A stretch of DNA of 14,082 bases from Pseudomonadales bacterium (GTDB taxonomy: Bacteria > Pseudomonadota > Gammaproteobacteria > Pseudomonadales > Pseudohongiellaceae): NCBI GenBank assembly GCA_022360535.1, contig JAKSCP010000456.1, positions 1-14,082 of the forward strand, given 5' to 3'. The notes beneath the pieces are model-generated. The model saw only the letters and a program-made list of their open reading frames with translations, had not been told where the DNA came from and did no database searches. Both the position numbers and the translations under genes were made by a program. Positions 13,351 to 14,082 of the stretch are shown one piece after another. Positions within the stretch are counted from its first letter, which is position 1; the number at the start of each line of letters is the position of its first letter.

Positions 13351-14082
13351 TTGGAAATTAACAGCCAACTGGCATTACTGAAGGAATTAGGGTCCAGAAC
13401 AGATAGTCTTAGGGGGTACCTTTGACTACGAAGTGAAGAAGGACCGCCTGGCCGAAGTGGAATTGGAGTTGGGTGACGCAGCAGTCTGGGAGAAGCCCGA
13501 TTACGCGCAAGCCCTGGGAAAGGAACGATCTGATCTTGAAGCTGTAGTGCTCACTATCGATAAGCTTTACAGCGGTATCACTGAAGTTGAGGAACTGTAC
13601 ACCCTTGCCGAAGATGAGGGTGACCAGGAGCTACTCGACGCTGCCGATAAAGACCTCAGTCATCTCGAAGACCAGCTTCAGAAGCTGGAATTCAGGCGCA
13701 TGTTTTCGGGCGCTATGGATGCATCGAATGCCTATCTCGATATTCAGGCTGGTTCCGGTGGAACCGAGGCGCAGGATTGGGCGGAAATGCTACTGCGTAT
13801 GTACCTGCGTTGGGGTGAAGGCAAGGGCTTCAAAACGGAGCTGGTTGAAGTCTCCGGCGGGGACGTGGCAGGCATCAAGAGTGCGACTCTGCATTTGAGT
13901 GGTGAGTTTGCCTTTGGCTGGCTGCGGACAGAAACCGGGGTGCATCGACTGGTGCGAAAGTCGCCTTTCGATTCTGGTAATAGAAGACATACTTCGTTTG
14001 CCTCGTTTTTGTGTCACCGGAAATTGCCGATGATATTGAGGTGGATCTCGACATGTCGGATGTGCGCATCGATACCTATCGC
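13351..14082 (+). CDS. prfB: Peptide chain release factor 2 (RF2), 3' end outside the window, with programmed +1 frameshift
   Basis: RF2 reads UAA and UGA in the ribosomal A site and triggers peptide release. The gene starts with a rare TTG at 13351 (product MEINSQLALLKELGSRTDSLRGYL). After 24 sense codons it meets an in-frame TGA at 13423-13425, then continues +1 from GAC 13424 as DYEVKKDRLAEVELELG. This matches E. coli RF2, which has 25 codons before its TGA. The body carries domain 1 (about residues 25-110) and the start of the core: LEFRRMFSG, YLDIQAGSGGTEAQDWA, MYLRWGEGKGFKTEL, GWLRTETGVHRLVRKSPFDSG and RRHTSF. The window ends before the GGQ catalytic motif, and the SPF tripeptide anticodon region lies in the missing part. 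A second, unprogrammed loss of one base occurs at about 14006-14010; beyond it the RF2 sequence resumes in another frame (FVSPEIADDIEVDLDMSDVRIDTYR). E. coli has lysS downstream. Confidence 0.95.
13411..13426 (+). promoter_or_regulatory. Programmed +1 ribosomal frameshift site of prfB
   Basis: The site reads AGGGGG-TAC-CTT-TGA-C. An internal Shine-Dalgarno AGGGGG lies three bases before the slippery CTT codon, followed by TGA in the weak context C. This is the same arrangement as E. coli prfB (AGGGGG TAT CTT TGA C). When RF2 is scarce the TGA is read slowly, the tRNA slips from CUU to UUU and translation goes on at GAC; when RF2 is plentiful a 24-residue peptide is released. This is autoregulation by product level. 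Confidence 0.95.
14006..14010 (+). other. Apparent single-base deletion at a T5 run in prfB
   Basis: Before this point RF2 homology runs in the frame of GAC 13424 up to HTSFAS (ending 14005). After it, homology resumes one base out of frame at TTT 14008 as FVSPEIADDIEV. Restoring one base (GTTTTT or TTTTTT in place of TTTTT) rejoins HTSFAS-(V or F)-FVSPE, matching E. coli HTSFSSAFVYPE. The homopolymer setting and the essential nature of RF2 point to a sequencing or assembly error. Confidence 0.85.

Noticed and set aside
13423..13425. Nonsense mutation making prfB a pseudogene
   Set aside because: The TGA is part of the canonical programmed frameshift site and homology continues in the +1 frame.
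1..14082. CRISPR array, insertion sequence, integrase, toxin-antitoxin or defence genes
   Set aside because: No regularly spaced repeats, transposase or recombinase motifs, or small paired genes of these kinds were seen; all long gaps are accounted for by core genes.

Overview
This window is an ordinary stretch of core chromosome from a gammaproteobacterium of moderate GC content. The evidence is gene content and order. It holds nadA, a BepA-type M48 protease, a small TusA-family protein and a PerM-type membrane protein, followed by dapA-bamC, which are neighbours across the Gammaproteobacteria. It also holds a two-domain MnmC, MiaE, an M18 aminopeptidase and a prfB gene with the classical programmed frameshift. 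From memory, Pseudomonas aeruginosa has nearly the same run (nadA, M48 protease, the PA1006-type TusA-like protein, PerM-like, then dapA and a bamC homologue), so I read 175-6383 as ancestral gammaproteobacterial synteny. I cannot name the genus.

Layout. 1-95 is a compact block of back-to-back hairpins, probably a dispersed structured repeat. 175-1266 is nadA (NAD synthesis), convergent with the protease gene at 1313-2767 on the minus strand. The protease and the TusA-family gene (2939-3172) diverge from a shared intergenic region that carries palindromes and two extended -10 promoters. perM follows at 3232-4308. dapA, bamC, rmuC and miaE (4400-8454) run head to tail with gaps of 4, 39 and 4 bases and look like one operon started by the promoter near 4334. 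A small leucine-rich-repeat lipoprotein gene (8467-8985, minus) lies back to back with a periplasmic FKBP isomerase gene (9122-9814), which is followed by apeB (9852-11150). mnmC (11157-13181, minus) meets apeB tail to tail and diverges from prfB (13351 to the window end).

Functional themes. One is the envelope: a periplasmic protease for outer-membrane assembly quality control, the Bam-complex lipoprotein BamC, a periplasmic prolyl isomerase and an uncharacterised lipoprotein. The other is translation and tRNA modification: MiaE hydroxylates A37, MnmC finishes the U34 side chain, a TusA-family protein may carry sulfur, and RF2 regulates itself by frameshifting. NadA, DapA and ApeB are housekeeping metabolism.

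I found no CRISPR array, transposase, phage gene, toxin-antitoxin pair or defence island, and nothing that looks like a new multi-gene system. The items most worth checking are the hairpin block at 1-95, a single missing base in prfB near 14006 (sequencing error or real lesion), the TTG start of prfB, the uncharacterised LRR lipoprotein, the possibly leaderless TusA-family mRNA, and a pair of mutually exclusive hairpins over the only Shine-Dalgarno-like sequence before rmuC.
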